Source of the DNA: Bacteroidales bacterium | Lineage (GTDB): Bacteria; Bacteroidota; Bacteroidia; Bacteroidales; CG2-30-32-10 | Direction of reading: 5' to 3' | Length of the DNA stretch: 20,884 nt | Assembly (NCBI GenBank): GCA_035353855.1 | Contig: DAOQAK010000065.1 | Location: 1-20,884, forward strand | In this document: positions 1-7,535 of the stretch, piece by piece | Numbering within the stretch: the stretch's first letter is position 1 | How the letters are laid out: each line of letters opens with the position of its first letter | Translations under genes and position numbers: made by a program | Notes under the pieces: generated by a model | What the model was told of the DNA's origin: nothing | Databases searched by the model: none | What the model saw: only the letters and a program-made list of their open reading frames with translations

Positions 1-185
1 GGAGGCGGTTAATCCTCTTAAATATTTTTTTAATTGAAATTTAAACAGCCTCTTAGTCGGACACTAATGCAAAAATATATAAATTTTTAATAGTTATTGA
101 AATATAGCTTCCCATGAGAGAATTCAAAATTTGATTTTTTTCAGACTATAATTTTACATTTCAATTCACAAGCGTACCATAAAAA

Positions 186-1352
186 CTAAAAGAGTTTCAA
201 TTGATTATATAAAAGTTCTTTGACATATTGCAGATTAGGCTTATGAAATAGCTCATTTACGGGCATTTTGTCCAAAAGCGACATACTTAAAATTTGTAGA
301 ATTTCGTAATTTGATAAATCGCTCTTGAGTTTCGCTTTTACAATTGCAATCAATACAAAAGTAATGATAGCAATATATACCTGTGTTTTGACGGCATTTT
401 CAGAGGCTCCCCAGAATGTTTTAATTTTTAGGTGTTGTTTGATCCACTTGAAGAATATTTCTATTTTCCACCGATATTTGTAAAGCAATGAAATTTCAAG
501 AGCTGTCAATTCAAAGTTGTTAGAAAGAAAAACAAAAAGGATATTTGTTTCAGCGTCATAATATTTGATGCGTCTAAGTTTTTCAGGATAGCTCTTCTGG
601 GCATAAAACCCCGTAAGAATGACGGTTTGATCGCATCGCATTCCTTTGCTTTTGTCACATGCATGTGAATAAACACGTTTGAATTGGAAATTGTTTTTTG
701 CTCGAACAACGAAATATGCTTCGGCTTTATGAAGTTTATACAATCGTTCAAAATCAATATACCCTCTGTCAAAAACATAAAAGCTTCCTTTTTCATAAAG
801 CAATTCATCCATAGCATTGACCTCATGTACGGCAGCTTCACTGATATGAATGAAACATGGAATATTAGTTTTGACATCAAAAAGCGTATGCAGTTTTATT
901 GCGCCTTTAGTTTTTCTGAACTTCGCCCACCAGAAAATGTTTATGCACAAATCAATTACTGTAGCATCAAATGCGTAAACATTACTTTCTATATCCAATT
1001 CAAAATCTTCGGCAGGTATGCAAAGTTCGCGAGCTTGATTAATTAAGACATATGCGTATTCGGCGTATATACGCCAATCCCTACGTTGATTTGCTTTGGC
1101 TAAATTGTTTTTTGATATTCCTGAACCTAGCCCTAAATGATATGTTTTGGATTGATGTGCTTGAATACATAAAATCAAATCACTTAAACTTTCACGATTA
1201 CATAATTGTCCGAACATCATACATGATAACTGATGCCAACAAGTGAAGTGTTTTATATAACTGTTACCTTTGTAGTGTTCTACACAAGTATCAAATGCAC
1301 GTCTGGGAAGAAACTCAACAATTTGTGCAAAAACATATTTACCTTGATTCAT
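186..1352 (-). CDS. IS4-family transposase (DDE type)
   Basis: This is a cut-and-paste DDE transposase of the IS4 family, in the subgroup with an N-terminal DUF4372-type domain. The start MNQGKYVFAQ fits the family; an upstream TTG would add only four residues, so I chose the ATG at 1352 (388 aa, a normal full length). Catalytic residues are readable: D129 in AFDATVIDL, D195 in FYVFDRGYID, and E298 within a perfect Y-x2-R-x3-E-x6-K signature (Y291, R294, E298, K305). No frameshift or internal stop is present, so the enzyme could be active. It is the only intact transposase in the window. I could not define terminal inverted repeats; the 9-mer acactaatg recurs in direct orientation at 61-69 and 1467-1475 and may mark a target duplication. 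The neighbouring DUF6624 gene is intact, so the element did not visibly break it. Confidence 0.93.
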   Translation of the reverse strand: MNQGKYVFAQIVEFLPRRAFDTCVEHYKGNSYIKHFTCWHQLSCMMFGQLCNRESLSDLILCIQAHQSKTYHLGLGSGISKNNLAKANQRRDWRIYAEYAYVLINQARELCIPAEDFELDIESNVYAFDATVIDLCINIFWWAKFRKTKGAIKLHTLFDVKTNIPCFIHISEAAVHEVNAMDELLYEKGSFYVFDRGYIDFERLYKLHKAEAYFVVRAKNNFQFKRVYSHACDKSKGMRCDQTVILTGFYAQKSYPEKLRRIKYYDAETNILFVFLSNNFELTALEISLLYKYRWKIEIFFKWIKQHLKIKTFWGASENAVKTQVYIAIITFVLIAIVKAKLKSDLSNYEILQILSMSLLDKMPVNELFHKPNLQYVKELLYNQLKLF

Positions 1353-1499
1353 TTTTAAGTTCAAATAACCTAAAACAAAACATCAATTCAAATCGTCACG
1401 CATTAAATTTCTTCTACAAACCTTATCTGGCAATATTTTCAAAGAACGTTTTTTGTTTTTTATGGTACACTAATGATTTCAATTATTTTTTAATTCACA

Positions 1500-2168
1500 T
1501 TATTTTTGAATTTCTGAAAGTTTAACAATCCTATATTCCACATTAAGTCTTTTAGCATTTTGTTCGACAGAAGTTTCAAAACCCGCTTTTGTTCTTCGTT
1601 TATTTACTTTTTTAGGATTTCTAATTGGCCAGATAAAACATTCTTTTTTACTATTTTTTAGTACTCTGCAAGTAGCTTGAGAGCCATAAATTTGTTTTTT
1701 CTTCTGCGACATTAAGCAACGGTCTTCCATCATCGCAACTAAATGATATGGTAATTCTTTTTGTTTTCCGGCTTTTTTTATCATATCTAAATACTGCATA
1801 ATTTTCTTTTTTGAAGAATGTTGAATAATGTACCAAGCCACTTCGTTTGATTCATCTTCAATGCCAACAATTGATTTACCCGGATAGCCATATTGAGCAA
1901 AAACTTTTTCAATAAAAACAAGGTTGGCAGAGTCTATGTCAGTTTGAAGTTTCCATAAATATTTTTCAATTTCATCAAAAGGCACATTATAAGCAGATGC
2001 AAGAGAATCTTTTATCAATGAATCCGATAACCCGGGGAATAATTCACGATATTTTTGATCAAGCTCTATTAGGCTGTCTAATTGTTTTTTTAAATTTTTA
2101 TTAATTGATAATTGTCCAAATGTAATGCTACAAACAAATATTAATAACAATGTAATATTAAATTTCAT
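1500..2168 (-). CDS. Secreted DUF6624-family protein
   Basis: This is a 222-aa exported protein of unknown function. The ATG start gives a clean signal peptide (MKFNITLLLIFVCSITFG, then Q); an upstream TTG would add five residues. The mature part carries features I associate with DUF6624: an early LDSLIELDQKYR segment, WKLQTDIDSAN, the YGYPGKSIVG motif, WYIIQHSSKKK, then MEDRCLMSQKKKQIYGSQ and a basic C-terminal NKRRTKAGF segment. Family function is not established. It lies downstream of the C1 peptidase gene on the same strand, but a strong hairpin separates them, so it probably has its own transcript. The transposase stands on its other side. No clear catalytic residues are assigned. The family call comes from motif memory, not a search. 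Confidence 0.75.
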   Translation of the reverse strand: MKFNITLLLIFVCSITFGQLSINKNLKKQLDSLIELDQKYRELFPGLSDSLIKDSLASAYNVPFDEIEKYLWKLQTDIDSANLVFIEKVFAQYGYPGKSIVGIEDESNEVAWYIIQHSSKKKIMQYLDMIKKAGKQKELPYHLVAMMEDRCLMSQKKKQIYGSQATCRVLKNSKKECFIWPIRNPKKVNKRRTKAGFETSVEQNAKRLNVEYRIVKLSEIQK

Positions 2169-2282
2169 AAAAATTATTTTCAATTTTTTTAGATTGATTT
2201 ATTATTTTTTATTTCTTCTGTTCAGTCATTATTATATTATCATTTTGAAAATATAAAATTACGATAATGTTCTTTAAGTGAT

Positions 2283-2316
2283 AAAAAAAAGATAACCATT
2301 TCTGATTATCTTTTTT
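2283..2316 (-). terminator. AU-rich hairpin terminator after the C1 peptidase gene
   Basis: An 11-bp perfect stem (aaaaaagataa at 2285-2295 with ttatctttttt at 2306-2316) closes a 10-nt loop. It sits about 28 bases past the stop codon of the minus-strand peptidase gene. Both arms end in runs of A/T, so it could work in either direction. The low GC content of the stem makes it weaker than a textbook terminator. Confidence 0.6.
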
Positions 2317-2343
2317 GGGATTTATAATTTAAAAGTTGGAATT

Positions 2344-3591
2344 TTAATTTTTAAATTTTTTCAAAACATCTTTCATCATATCCTTATGCACCATGAAATC
2401 CATCATTTTTAATTTCACATAATCTTCATGGAAAAAATAAAAGCCAAAGTTCTTGCTATCCTTACCTGCATTGCGTGAACCGGCACCCGAATCTTTTATC
2501 AGAAACCAGGTTGTTCCATCTTTTTCAAAATATCCTACCAGGTGAACACCATGATCGTCGGTAGTGGTTTCGTTGCTAAAGCGGAACTGGCGTGCATTTT
2601 CATCAATGTATTCTGAAGGGATATCGAAAGTAGGAATAACAGCGGTTTGTGCATACGATTCAAAACCTGCTTCTGAAACATCGCCGCCAACAGCTATGGT
2701 ATAACCATTTTTTATTGCAGTCTTAATGATAGTCATATAATCATCAAGTGGCACATTGTAATAATCAGCCGAATGCCACCAGTTATCAGGAACCTTATAT
2801 TCCATTTGTGTATAATATGGTTTTTCCATCAATGATGTTACATCGCAATAATCATCAACATTAATTTTTAAAACATTTTTCAAATATTCCTGTGGTGTCA
2901 TTTCTTTTCCGTCAACAGTAACTTTTGCCGGAGGTGTTCCCATATAGTTATTCATGATTGATTTTATAGTAGCAACAATTTCATCTTCATTCCATGCTGA
3001 TGATTCTTTAACTGATTTAAGATAAGTCTCCATTTCTGCGAACATCTTTTCATGATTCTGAATAGTTTGTCCGGCAAGCATTCCATTATAATCCGATTCG
3101 GGAATTACGCCATAAGTTTTCCAGATACGTGTAACAGCGTTTCCTTCCGACCCTTCGCCAAATGCAGATGTACCCCTTGTTTTTACATACTCTTTCACTT
3201 TCTCAACGTATTCCCAATACACGGTATACATTTCCGATAGCTTCACTTCTTTTTTATACAAGCGATAAACTTCCGATTCAAAATAGGATGTTGTGGAATA
3301 ACACCAACAGGTGCTTGTATTCCCCTGTGAAATAGGCGGGGTATACCAAAATTTTGTAAACTGGTCGATGGATGTAGGAATATCCATTCCTGTTAAATCA
3401 ATTTTAAAACGCCTGTTGGTTTTCGGGGGTTCCTCTTTTGCTTCATAATCTTCAATTCCTTTAAGAATTGAATTTTGATAATATCCAGCCTTATATTCTT
3501 TAAAAATGGCTTTATCTTTTTTTTGTGTTTTCTGTGCAGACAGCGATGCACTTATAAATAGTACCAATGATAACAGAATAATTTTTTTCAT
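2344..3591 (-). CDS. Secreted papain-like C1 cysteine peptidase (bleomycin hydrolase-like)
   Basis: This 415-aa exported protease belongs to clan CA, family C1, nearest to the aminopeptidase C/bleomycin hydrolase branch. A signal peptide covers about residues 1-19 (ends SLSAQ). Papain-type landmarks follow in order: oxyanion Gln89 and nucleophile Cys95 in ISQGNTSTCWCYS, then His347 in DDHGVHLVGYF. The third member of the triad, normally Asn in a NSWG-like motif, reads Asp367 in FLIKDSGAGS. A long insert of about 200 residues between the Cys and His blocks resembles bleomycin hydrolase more than papain. Signal peptide and context suggest a periplasmic or secreted enzyme, unlike cytoplasmic PepC. 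No propeptide inhibitor domain is evident. It is divergent from the lipoprotein gene at 3823. The substrate is unknown. Confidence 0.85.
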   Translation of the reverse strand: MKKIILLSLVLFISASLSAQKTQKKDKAIFKEYKAGYYQNSILKGIEDYEAKEEPPKTNRRFKIDLTGMDIPTSIDQFTKFWYTPPISQGNTSTCWCYSTTSYFESEVYRLYKKEVKLSEMYTVYWEYVEKVKEYVKTRGTSAFGEGSEGNAVTRIWKTYGVIPESDYNGMLAGQTIQNHEKMFAEMETYLKSVKESSAWNEDEIVATIKSIMNNYMGTPPAKVTVDGKEMTPQEYLKNVLKINVDDYCDVTSLMEKPYYTQMEYKVPDNWWHSADYYNVPLDDYMTIIKTAIKNGYTIAVGGDVSEAGFESYAQTAVIPTFDIPSEYIDENARQFRFSNETTTDDHGVHLVGYFEKDGTTWFLIKDSGAGSRNAGKDSKNFGFYFFHEDYVKLKMMDFMVHKDMMKDVLKKFKN

Positions 3592-3615
3592 GATAAAAAT
3601 TTTAATTGATTAGAA

Positions 3616-3623
3616 CAAAAATA
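3616..3623 (-). promoter_or_regulatory. Putative -7 element (TATTTTTG) of the C1 peptidase gene
   Basis: This matches the Bacteroidota consensus TAnnTTTG, 25 bases before the ATG. A TTTG lies 15 bases upstream as a possible -33 element, slightly closer than usual. AT-rich DNA makes chance matches common. Confidence 0.4.
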
Positions 3624-3702
3624 AAAAAAGATCCCGATCAAAGATAATCAGTCAGAATCTTTACACATAAAAAATTTTTAATAATTATACGAACAGACCG
3701 TT

Positions 3703-3751
3703 TTATCGAACGACCATATTCTTTTTATCAGTGATCTTTTCAGTAATGTCA
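3703..3751 (-). pseudogene. Decayed copy of the pyrI 3' end
   Basis: Read on the minus strand, this stretch matches the last codons of the real pyrI (4476-4526). It still spells EKITDKKNMVVR followed by TAA. A 29-base block (3713-3741) is identical to 4486-4514. The final Val and Arg codons differ synonymously (GTC and CGA here, GTT and AGG in pyrI). Further upstream the CHYC zinc-ligand codons are recognisable but broken, with TGT changed to TGA and two bases missing. Homology fades beyond about 3751. It is a non-coding relic located about 70 bases before the lipoprotein start codon. Synonymous-only change in the tail suggests an old duplication or a copy from a related genome. Confidence 0.7.
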
Positions 3752-3773
3752 AAACAATGTAGAATTTATTTCA

Positions 3774-3781
3774 TATATTTG
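3774..3781 (+). promoter_or_regulatory. Putative -7 element (TATATTTG) of the lipoprotein gene
   Basis: A perfect TAnnTTTG match 41 bases before the lipoprotein ATG. I see no good TTTG at the usual -33 distance. It lies just outside the pyrI-like remnant. Confidence 0.4.
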
Positions 3782-3822
3782 GATTTCAAAAATATTATTA
3801 TACAATTCTAAAAGATATACTT

Positions 3823-4455
3823 ATGAAAACTAAAAGCAAGAAAATTTATTCATTATGTTTCGCACTTATTATTGCTGTACTTCTATCTTCCTGTAAAAAA
3901 GATGATTCATCAGACGATGATAATAATAACAATACAAATAATGCTGTAACAATTGACTCGGATGTTCAATTTACAGGCACCATTAACGGTACAAATGTAA
4001 GCATCCTCTTATCAAATATAGGTGATGCTGTAACAGGCGCAGATAATCATATAGCAGCAATTCCTGATACAAGTTATTTTAAATACGATACATATTTAAG
4101 CAAAAATGATAACTCCTTGGCAATTCAAATAAAAAAAGGCACGTTAAAAAGTATTACAGGATATCCTGACAATACAACCTTTCAGGCTTTTTTTACAGCC
4201 GGAAATTATTCATACTCGGTAGATGCATTTAATGGTATAGAGATATCTTATTGGGATGCAAATCAAAAAGAATGGAGCACCTCAATGGGTTCGGCCAATC
4301 AGAGTGGAAAAACCTTTACCATTGACGCAGCACGTGATGACGGGAATGGCTACGTCAAGATAAAGGCTTCATTTAGTTGTAATCTTTATGATGCATCAGG
4401 AAATTCAATCACTTTAACAAATGGAGTTTTTGTTGATCAATTTTGTAATATGTAA
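3823..4455 (+). CDS. Hypothetical surface lipoprotein
   Basis: This is a 210-aa lipoprotein of unknown function. Basic residues (MKTKSKK) and a hydrophobic helix lead to the lipobox LLSSC, with the lipidated Cys at position 24. The sequence after it, CKKDDSSDDD and then an Asn-rich linker, resembles the acidic lipoprotein export signal that sends Bacteroidota lipoproteins to the outer face of the outer membrane, so surface exposure is likely. The remaining roughly 165 residues alternate polar and hydrophobic positions and are rich in Thr, Asn and Tyr, which suggests an all-beta fold such as those in small Bacteroidota carrier or adhesion lipoproteins. I recognise no catalytic motif or named family. 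The gene is lodged between pyrI and a decayed copy of the pyrI tail and points toward pyrI, leaving only 20 bases between the two stop codons. Confidence 0.85.
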   Translation: MKTKSKKIYSLCFALIIAVLLSSCKKDDSSDDDNNNNTNNAVTIDSDVQFTGTINGTNVSILLSNIGDAVTGADNHIAAIPDTSYFKYDTYLSKNDNSLAIQIKKGTLKSITGYPDNTTFQAFFTAGNYSYSVDAFNGIEISYWDANQKEWSTSMGSANQSGKTFTIDAARDDGNGYVKIKASFSCNLYDASGNSITLTNGVFVDQFCNM

Positions 4456-4475
4456 TTTTCCTTAAAGCTTATTGA

Positions 4476-4937
4476 TTACCTAACAACCATATTCTTTTTA
4501 TCAGTGATCTTTTCGCAATAATGACAGCGAAGTTTCACATCTTCTTTATCAATAAAATAAAATTTGGTTTTTACCTTTTCGTGATTGGTAATACAGTTAG
4601 GGTTAAAGCATTTTACAATATCTTCAATGGTGTCGGGTAGTTTAACAACTTCTTTGCTTACTACCTGGTAATCTTTAATAACAATAAGCGTTGCATTAGG
4701 AGCTACAAGACCTATTTTATTAATTTCATTCTTTTTAAAAAATTTATTGCTTACTTTAACTATTCCTTTTTTCCCGTATTTCTTGCTTTCCAGGTTGGTA
4801 CCAAAAAGCATCATGTCATTTGATTCTTCAAGATGCAAAATCTTTATAACCTGGTACACGCTTTTAGGTGGAATGTGATCGATAACTGTTCCGTTTTCGA
4901 TTGCTGATACTTTATATTCTTTTCTTGGTGTTGTCAT
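4476..4937 (-). CDS. pyrI: Aspartate carbamoyltransferase regulatory subunit
   Basis: This 153-aa protein is the allosteric regulatory chain of aspartate transcarbamoylase, which binds CTP/ATP and tunes the first committed step of pyrimidine synthesis. The C-terminal zinc domain is intact: Cys110 and Cys115 in CFNPNC, Cys138 and Cys141 in CHYC, the four ligands that hold the regulatory chain to PyrB. The N-terminal nucleotide-binding half begins with the expected VSAIENGTVIDHIPP segment. Length equals the usual family size. The ATG overlaps the pyrB stop as ATGA, so translation is probably coupled. A relic of its own 3' end lies at 3703-3751 beyond the lipoprotein gene. Confidence 0.97.
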   Translation of the reverse strand: MTTPRKEYKVSAIENGTVIDHIPPKSVYQVIKILHLEESNDMMLFGTNLESKKYGKKGIVKVSNKFFKKNEINKIGLVAPNATLIVIKDYQVVSKEVVKLPDTIEDIVKCFNPNCITNHEKVKTKFYFIDKEDVKLRCHYCEKITDKKNMVVR

Positions 4938-5842
4938 TTTAATCCGAGTATTGAAGTTAATAATGCTTGTCTTACATATACGCCATTCAGCGCCTGCTGA
5001 AAATAATATGCACGTTTGTTGTCATCCACATCTTCGTCAATTTCATTCACTCTTGGCAGAGGGTGCATAATTTTAAGATTGCTCTTTGTTTTATGAAGCA
5101 TATCATTTTTCAGGATATATGAATTTTTAATTTTTTCATATTCCATAGGATCGGAAAAACGTTCTTTCTGAATTCTTGTCATATAAAGAATATCTACTTT
5201 CGGAATCACTTCATCAAGTTCGGTGTATTGGTAATATTCCAGGTTTTTTTCTTTAATATGAATTTTTACTGAGCTGGGTAATTTTAATTCTAATGGAGAA
5301 ACTAAGTGAAAAGTACAATCAAACTGGCAAAGCGCCTGTACAAGGGAATGCACAGTACGACCGTATTTCAGGTCGCCAACAAAAGCAATATTCAATCCTT
5401 TCAGCGTACCCTGTGTTTTACGAATTGAATACAAATCGAGCAAACACTGTGTAGGATGCTGATTAGCGCCATCGCCTGCATTGATAATAGGGACATGTGA
5501 AACTTCGCTTGCAAAACGTGCAGAGCCTTCTTTAGGATGACGCATAACGATTACGTCAGAATAATTGGCAACTGTTTTAATGGTGTCCCTTAGAGATTCA
5601 CCTTTTTGTACACTTGTACTTGAAGTATCGGAGAACCCGATTATCTTTCCGCCAAGATACGATACAGCGCTCTCGAAACTTAAACGTGTACGAGTAGAGG
5701 GTTCAAAGAACAATGTTGCAACAACATAGTTTTCCAGTAAACGCTGCCTCGGATTTTTTTCAAAATCTTCGGCAATGTCAAGAATCTGCAGTTGTTGCTC
5801 TTTTGTGTAATCATTAATAGATACGAGACTTTTGTTTTTCAT
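4934..5842 (-). CDS. pyrB: Aspartate carbamoyltransferase catalytic subunit
   Basis: This 302-aa enzyme joins carbamoyl phosphate and L-aspartate to give N-carbamoyl-L-aspartate in de novo pyrimidine synthesis. The carbamoyl-phosphate signature FFEPSTRTRLSFES spans residues 45-58, with the loop STSVQKGES at 75-83, HP of NQHPTQ at 129-130, and HPLPRVNEID near the C terminus. It is followed directly by pyrI in an ATGA overlap, the usual arrangement for the dodecameric holoenzyme. A strong hairpin with a T run lies about 30 bases before the start codon, leaving almost no room for a separate promoter. Transcription therefore probably begins before or within the hairpin region, or reads through from the upstream gene. 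Confidence 0.98.
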   Translation of the reverse strand: MKNKSLVSINDYTKEQQLQILDIAEDFEKNPRQRLLENYVVATLFFEPSTRTRLSFESAVSYLGGKIIGFSDTSSTSVQKGESLRDTIKTVANYSDVIVMRHPKEGSARFASEVSHVPIINAGDGANQHPTQCLLDLYSIRKTQGTLKGLNIAFVGDLKYGRTVHSLVQALCQFDCTFHLVSPLELKLPSSVKIHIKEKNLEYYQYTELDEVIPKVDILYMTRIQKERFSDPMEYEKIKNSYILKNDMLHKTKSNLKIMHPLPRVNEIDEDVDDNKRAYYFQQALNGVYVRQALLTSILGLK

Positions 5843-5871
5843 ATATGTGGTTTATTTAATTTTTTTCGCAC

Positions 5872-5897
5872 AAAAAAAAGGCGACTTTCGTCGCCTT
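5872..5897 (-). terminator. Rho-independent terminator or attenuator before pyrB
   Basis: An 8-bp GC-containing stem (aaggcgac at 5878-5885 with gtcgcctt at 5890-5897, loop tttc) is followed on the minus strand by an unbroken run of eight T (complement of 5872-5879). It lies just after the stop codon of the upstream minus-strand gene at 5904 and about 30 bases before the pyrB ATG. Structure and position fit an intrinsic terminator; its place in the pyrBI leader allows an attenuation role. Confidence 0.85.
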
Positions 5898-5903
5898 AAT
5901 AAT

Positions 5904-7265
5904 TTATGAACAGCAAGCACATCCTTTTTTAACCAGGTTATGCTTTTTGATGAAGTCGTTAATTACTTCTTCGAGATCAGGTCTTCCAATTTCCTGAAGC
6001 TCATAATCAACCTTAGCACAAGGCTTGTTGATTTTAATAATTCTCTGAAGGTCAATTGGAGTAGCAATAACTACAGAATCGCAATCAGTATTATTGATTG
6101 ATTTTTCAAGGTCTTTCACTTGTTGATCTCCATATCCCATAGCTGGCATTAATTTGCCAATGTTAGGATAAATTTTAAATGTTTCAGCTAATTTACCAAC
6201 AACGAAAGGTCTTGGATCAACCAATTCTTTTGCGCCATATTTCATAGCAGCAACAGTACCTGCTCCAAGTTTCATTTCACCGTGAGTTAAGGTTGGGCCG
6301 TCTTCAACAACAAGCACTCTCTTACCTCTTATTAATTCTGGATTTGTAACTGTAAGAGGAGAAGCAGCATCTACTACTATAGCATTAGGATTAACTTTCT
6401 GAATGCTTTCTCTTACTATCTGAATATTTTCAGGAGCAGCGCTATCGATTTTGTTTATTACAACAACATCAGCCATTCTTAAAGTAACTTCACCAGGATA
6501 ATAGTTTAATTCATTACCCGGTCTGTGTGGGTCTGTTACTGTAATAAGAAGGTCTGATTTATAGAACGGGAAGTCATTGTTTCCGCCGTCCCATAAAATA
6601 ACGTCAGCTTCTTTTTCAGCTTCACGAAGAATTGCTTCGTAATCGACACCTGCATAAATCACGTTTCCGCGAACAACATGTGGTTCATACTCTTCCATTT
6701 CTTCAATGGTACATTTGTGTTTCTTTAGGTCATCGATTGTAGCGAATCGTTGAACTTTCTGAGCTACAAGATCACCGTAAGGCATTGGATGACGGATGGC
6801 AACGACTTTTAATCCCTTTGCCATGAGCAGTTCAATTACCCTGCGAGAAGTTTGGCTTTTGCCACAACCTGTCCTGACTGCACCTACAGCTAACAATGGT
6901 TTCGTGCTTTTAACCTGTGTTTTTTCAGGTCCCATAAGCATGAAATCTGCTCCTGCGGTATTTACTATAGCCCCGATACTCATTACTCTTGGGTAAGGAA
7001 CATCGCTGTATGCAAACACACATATACCAACCTTAAAATCATTGATTAATTTTACCAGGTCAGCTTCTGCATGAATGGGAATACCTTTTGGATATAGTTT
7101 TCCAGCCAGTTCAGCAGGGTATTTCCGTCCATCAATGTCGGGGATCTGGGCAGCGGTGAAAGCAACTACGTTGAATTCTTCGTTGTCCCTGAAATAGGTG
7201 TTGAAGTTGTGGAAGTCCCTTCCCGCAGCACCTATAATAATTACATTTTTCCTCTTGATTTCCAT
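5904..7265 (-). CDS. Cyclic 2,3-diphosphoglycerate synthetase-like P-loop protein (COG2403 type)
   Basis: This is a 453-aa cytoplasmic protein. An N-terminal Rossmann-like half starts with KNVIIIGAAGRDFHNF. A P-loop module follows, with RTGCGKSQTS at 131-140, an acidic WDGGNNDFPF segment, and VVINKIDSA resembling the NKxD base-recognition motif of GTPases. The protein ends in a cysteine cluster (CACCS) that could bind metal. I recognise the overall pattern as the COG2403 family, named after the archaeal cyclic 2,3-diphosphoglycerate synthetase. The archaeal product is a thermoprotectant of methanogens, so its role in a Bacteroidota member is uncertain and the name should be read as family membership only. 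The start is supported by GAGGG a few bases upstream. The gene ends at a clear terminator, so it likely forms its own transcript ahead of pyrBI. Confidence 0.8.
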   Translation of the reverse strand: MEIKRKNVIIIGAAGRDFHNFNTYFRDNEEFNVVAFTAAQIPDIDGRKYPAELAGKLYPKGIPIHAEADLVKLINDFKVGICVFAYSDVPYPRVMSIGAIVNTAGADFMLMGPEKTQVKSTKPLLAVGAVRTGCGKSQTSRRVIELLMAKGLKVVAIRHPMPYGDLVAQKVQRFATIDDLKKHKCTIEEMEEYEPHVVRGNVIYAGVDYEAILREAEKEADVILWDGGNNDFPFYKSDLLITVTDPHRPGNELNYYPGEVTLRMADVVVINKIDSAAPENIQIVRESIQKVNPNAIVVDAASPLTVTNPELIRGKRVLVVEDGPTLTHGEMKLGAGTVAAMKYGAKELVDPRPFVVGKLAETFKIYPNIGKLMPAMGYGDQQVKDLEKSINNTDCDSVVIATPIDLQRIIKINKPCAKVDYELQEIGRPDLEEVINDFIKKHNLVKKGCACCS

Positions 7266-7316
7266 AAAATACCCTCTTTTAAATTGGTTAATACTAAAAA
7301 TTTATAAAATTCCCGG

Positions 7317-7324
7317 CAAATATA
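7317..7324 (-). promoter_or_regulatory. Putative -7 element (TATATTTG) of the COG2403 gene
   Basis: A perfect TAnnTTTG match 52 bases before the ATG, with a TTTG 15 bases further upstream as a possible -33 element. Confidence 0.45.
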
Positions 7325-7507
7325 AGGGTTTAAGTACAGCAAACAAGCCTTTTACATTTTATTTTATCTTAAAATACGTTAAACACATATCTACAATAAC
7401 AGCATATATCATTACCTGTCTATCTTATAAAATGAAAAAAATGTTTTAATTTTTTTCAAAAATATTTTTCAACAAATGTGTATAAAGTCAGTTTGATGAT
7501 AAAATTG

Positions 7508-7515
7508 TACTTTTG
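7508..7515 (+). promoter_or_regulatory. Putative -7 element (TACTTTTG) of argS
   Basis: A match to TAnnTTTG 20 bases before the argS ATG. The nearest TTTG upstream is only 12 bases away, too close for a good -33 element. Between this and the divergent promoter at 7317, the AT-rich gap shows nothing else I can support. Confidence 0.4.
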
Positions 7516-7535
7516 CCTGAAATTAAATATTTGCA

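Noticed and set aside
1..57. Imperfect inverted similarity between gaggcggttaa near the left edge and gaggctgtttaaa (minus strand) at 41-52, possibly the end of another insertion element.
   Set aside because: Short, imperfect and at the window edge; no second transposase gene or partner end is visible.
684..1525. Open frames on the plus strand opposite the transposase gene (684-1046, 1052-1246, 1295-1525).
   Set aside because: They are antisense to, or overlap, a clear transposase gene and show no domain or start signal.
7266..7535. Possible small gene or RNA between the COG2403 gene and argS.
   Set aside because: The AT-rich gap has an 83-codon open frame beginning inside the COG2403 gene, but no family features, and the gap is explained by two divergent promoters.
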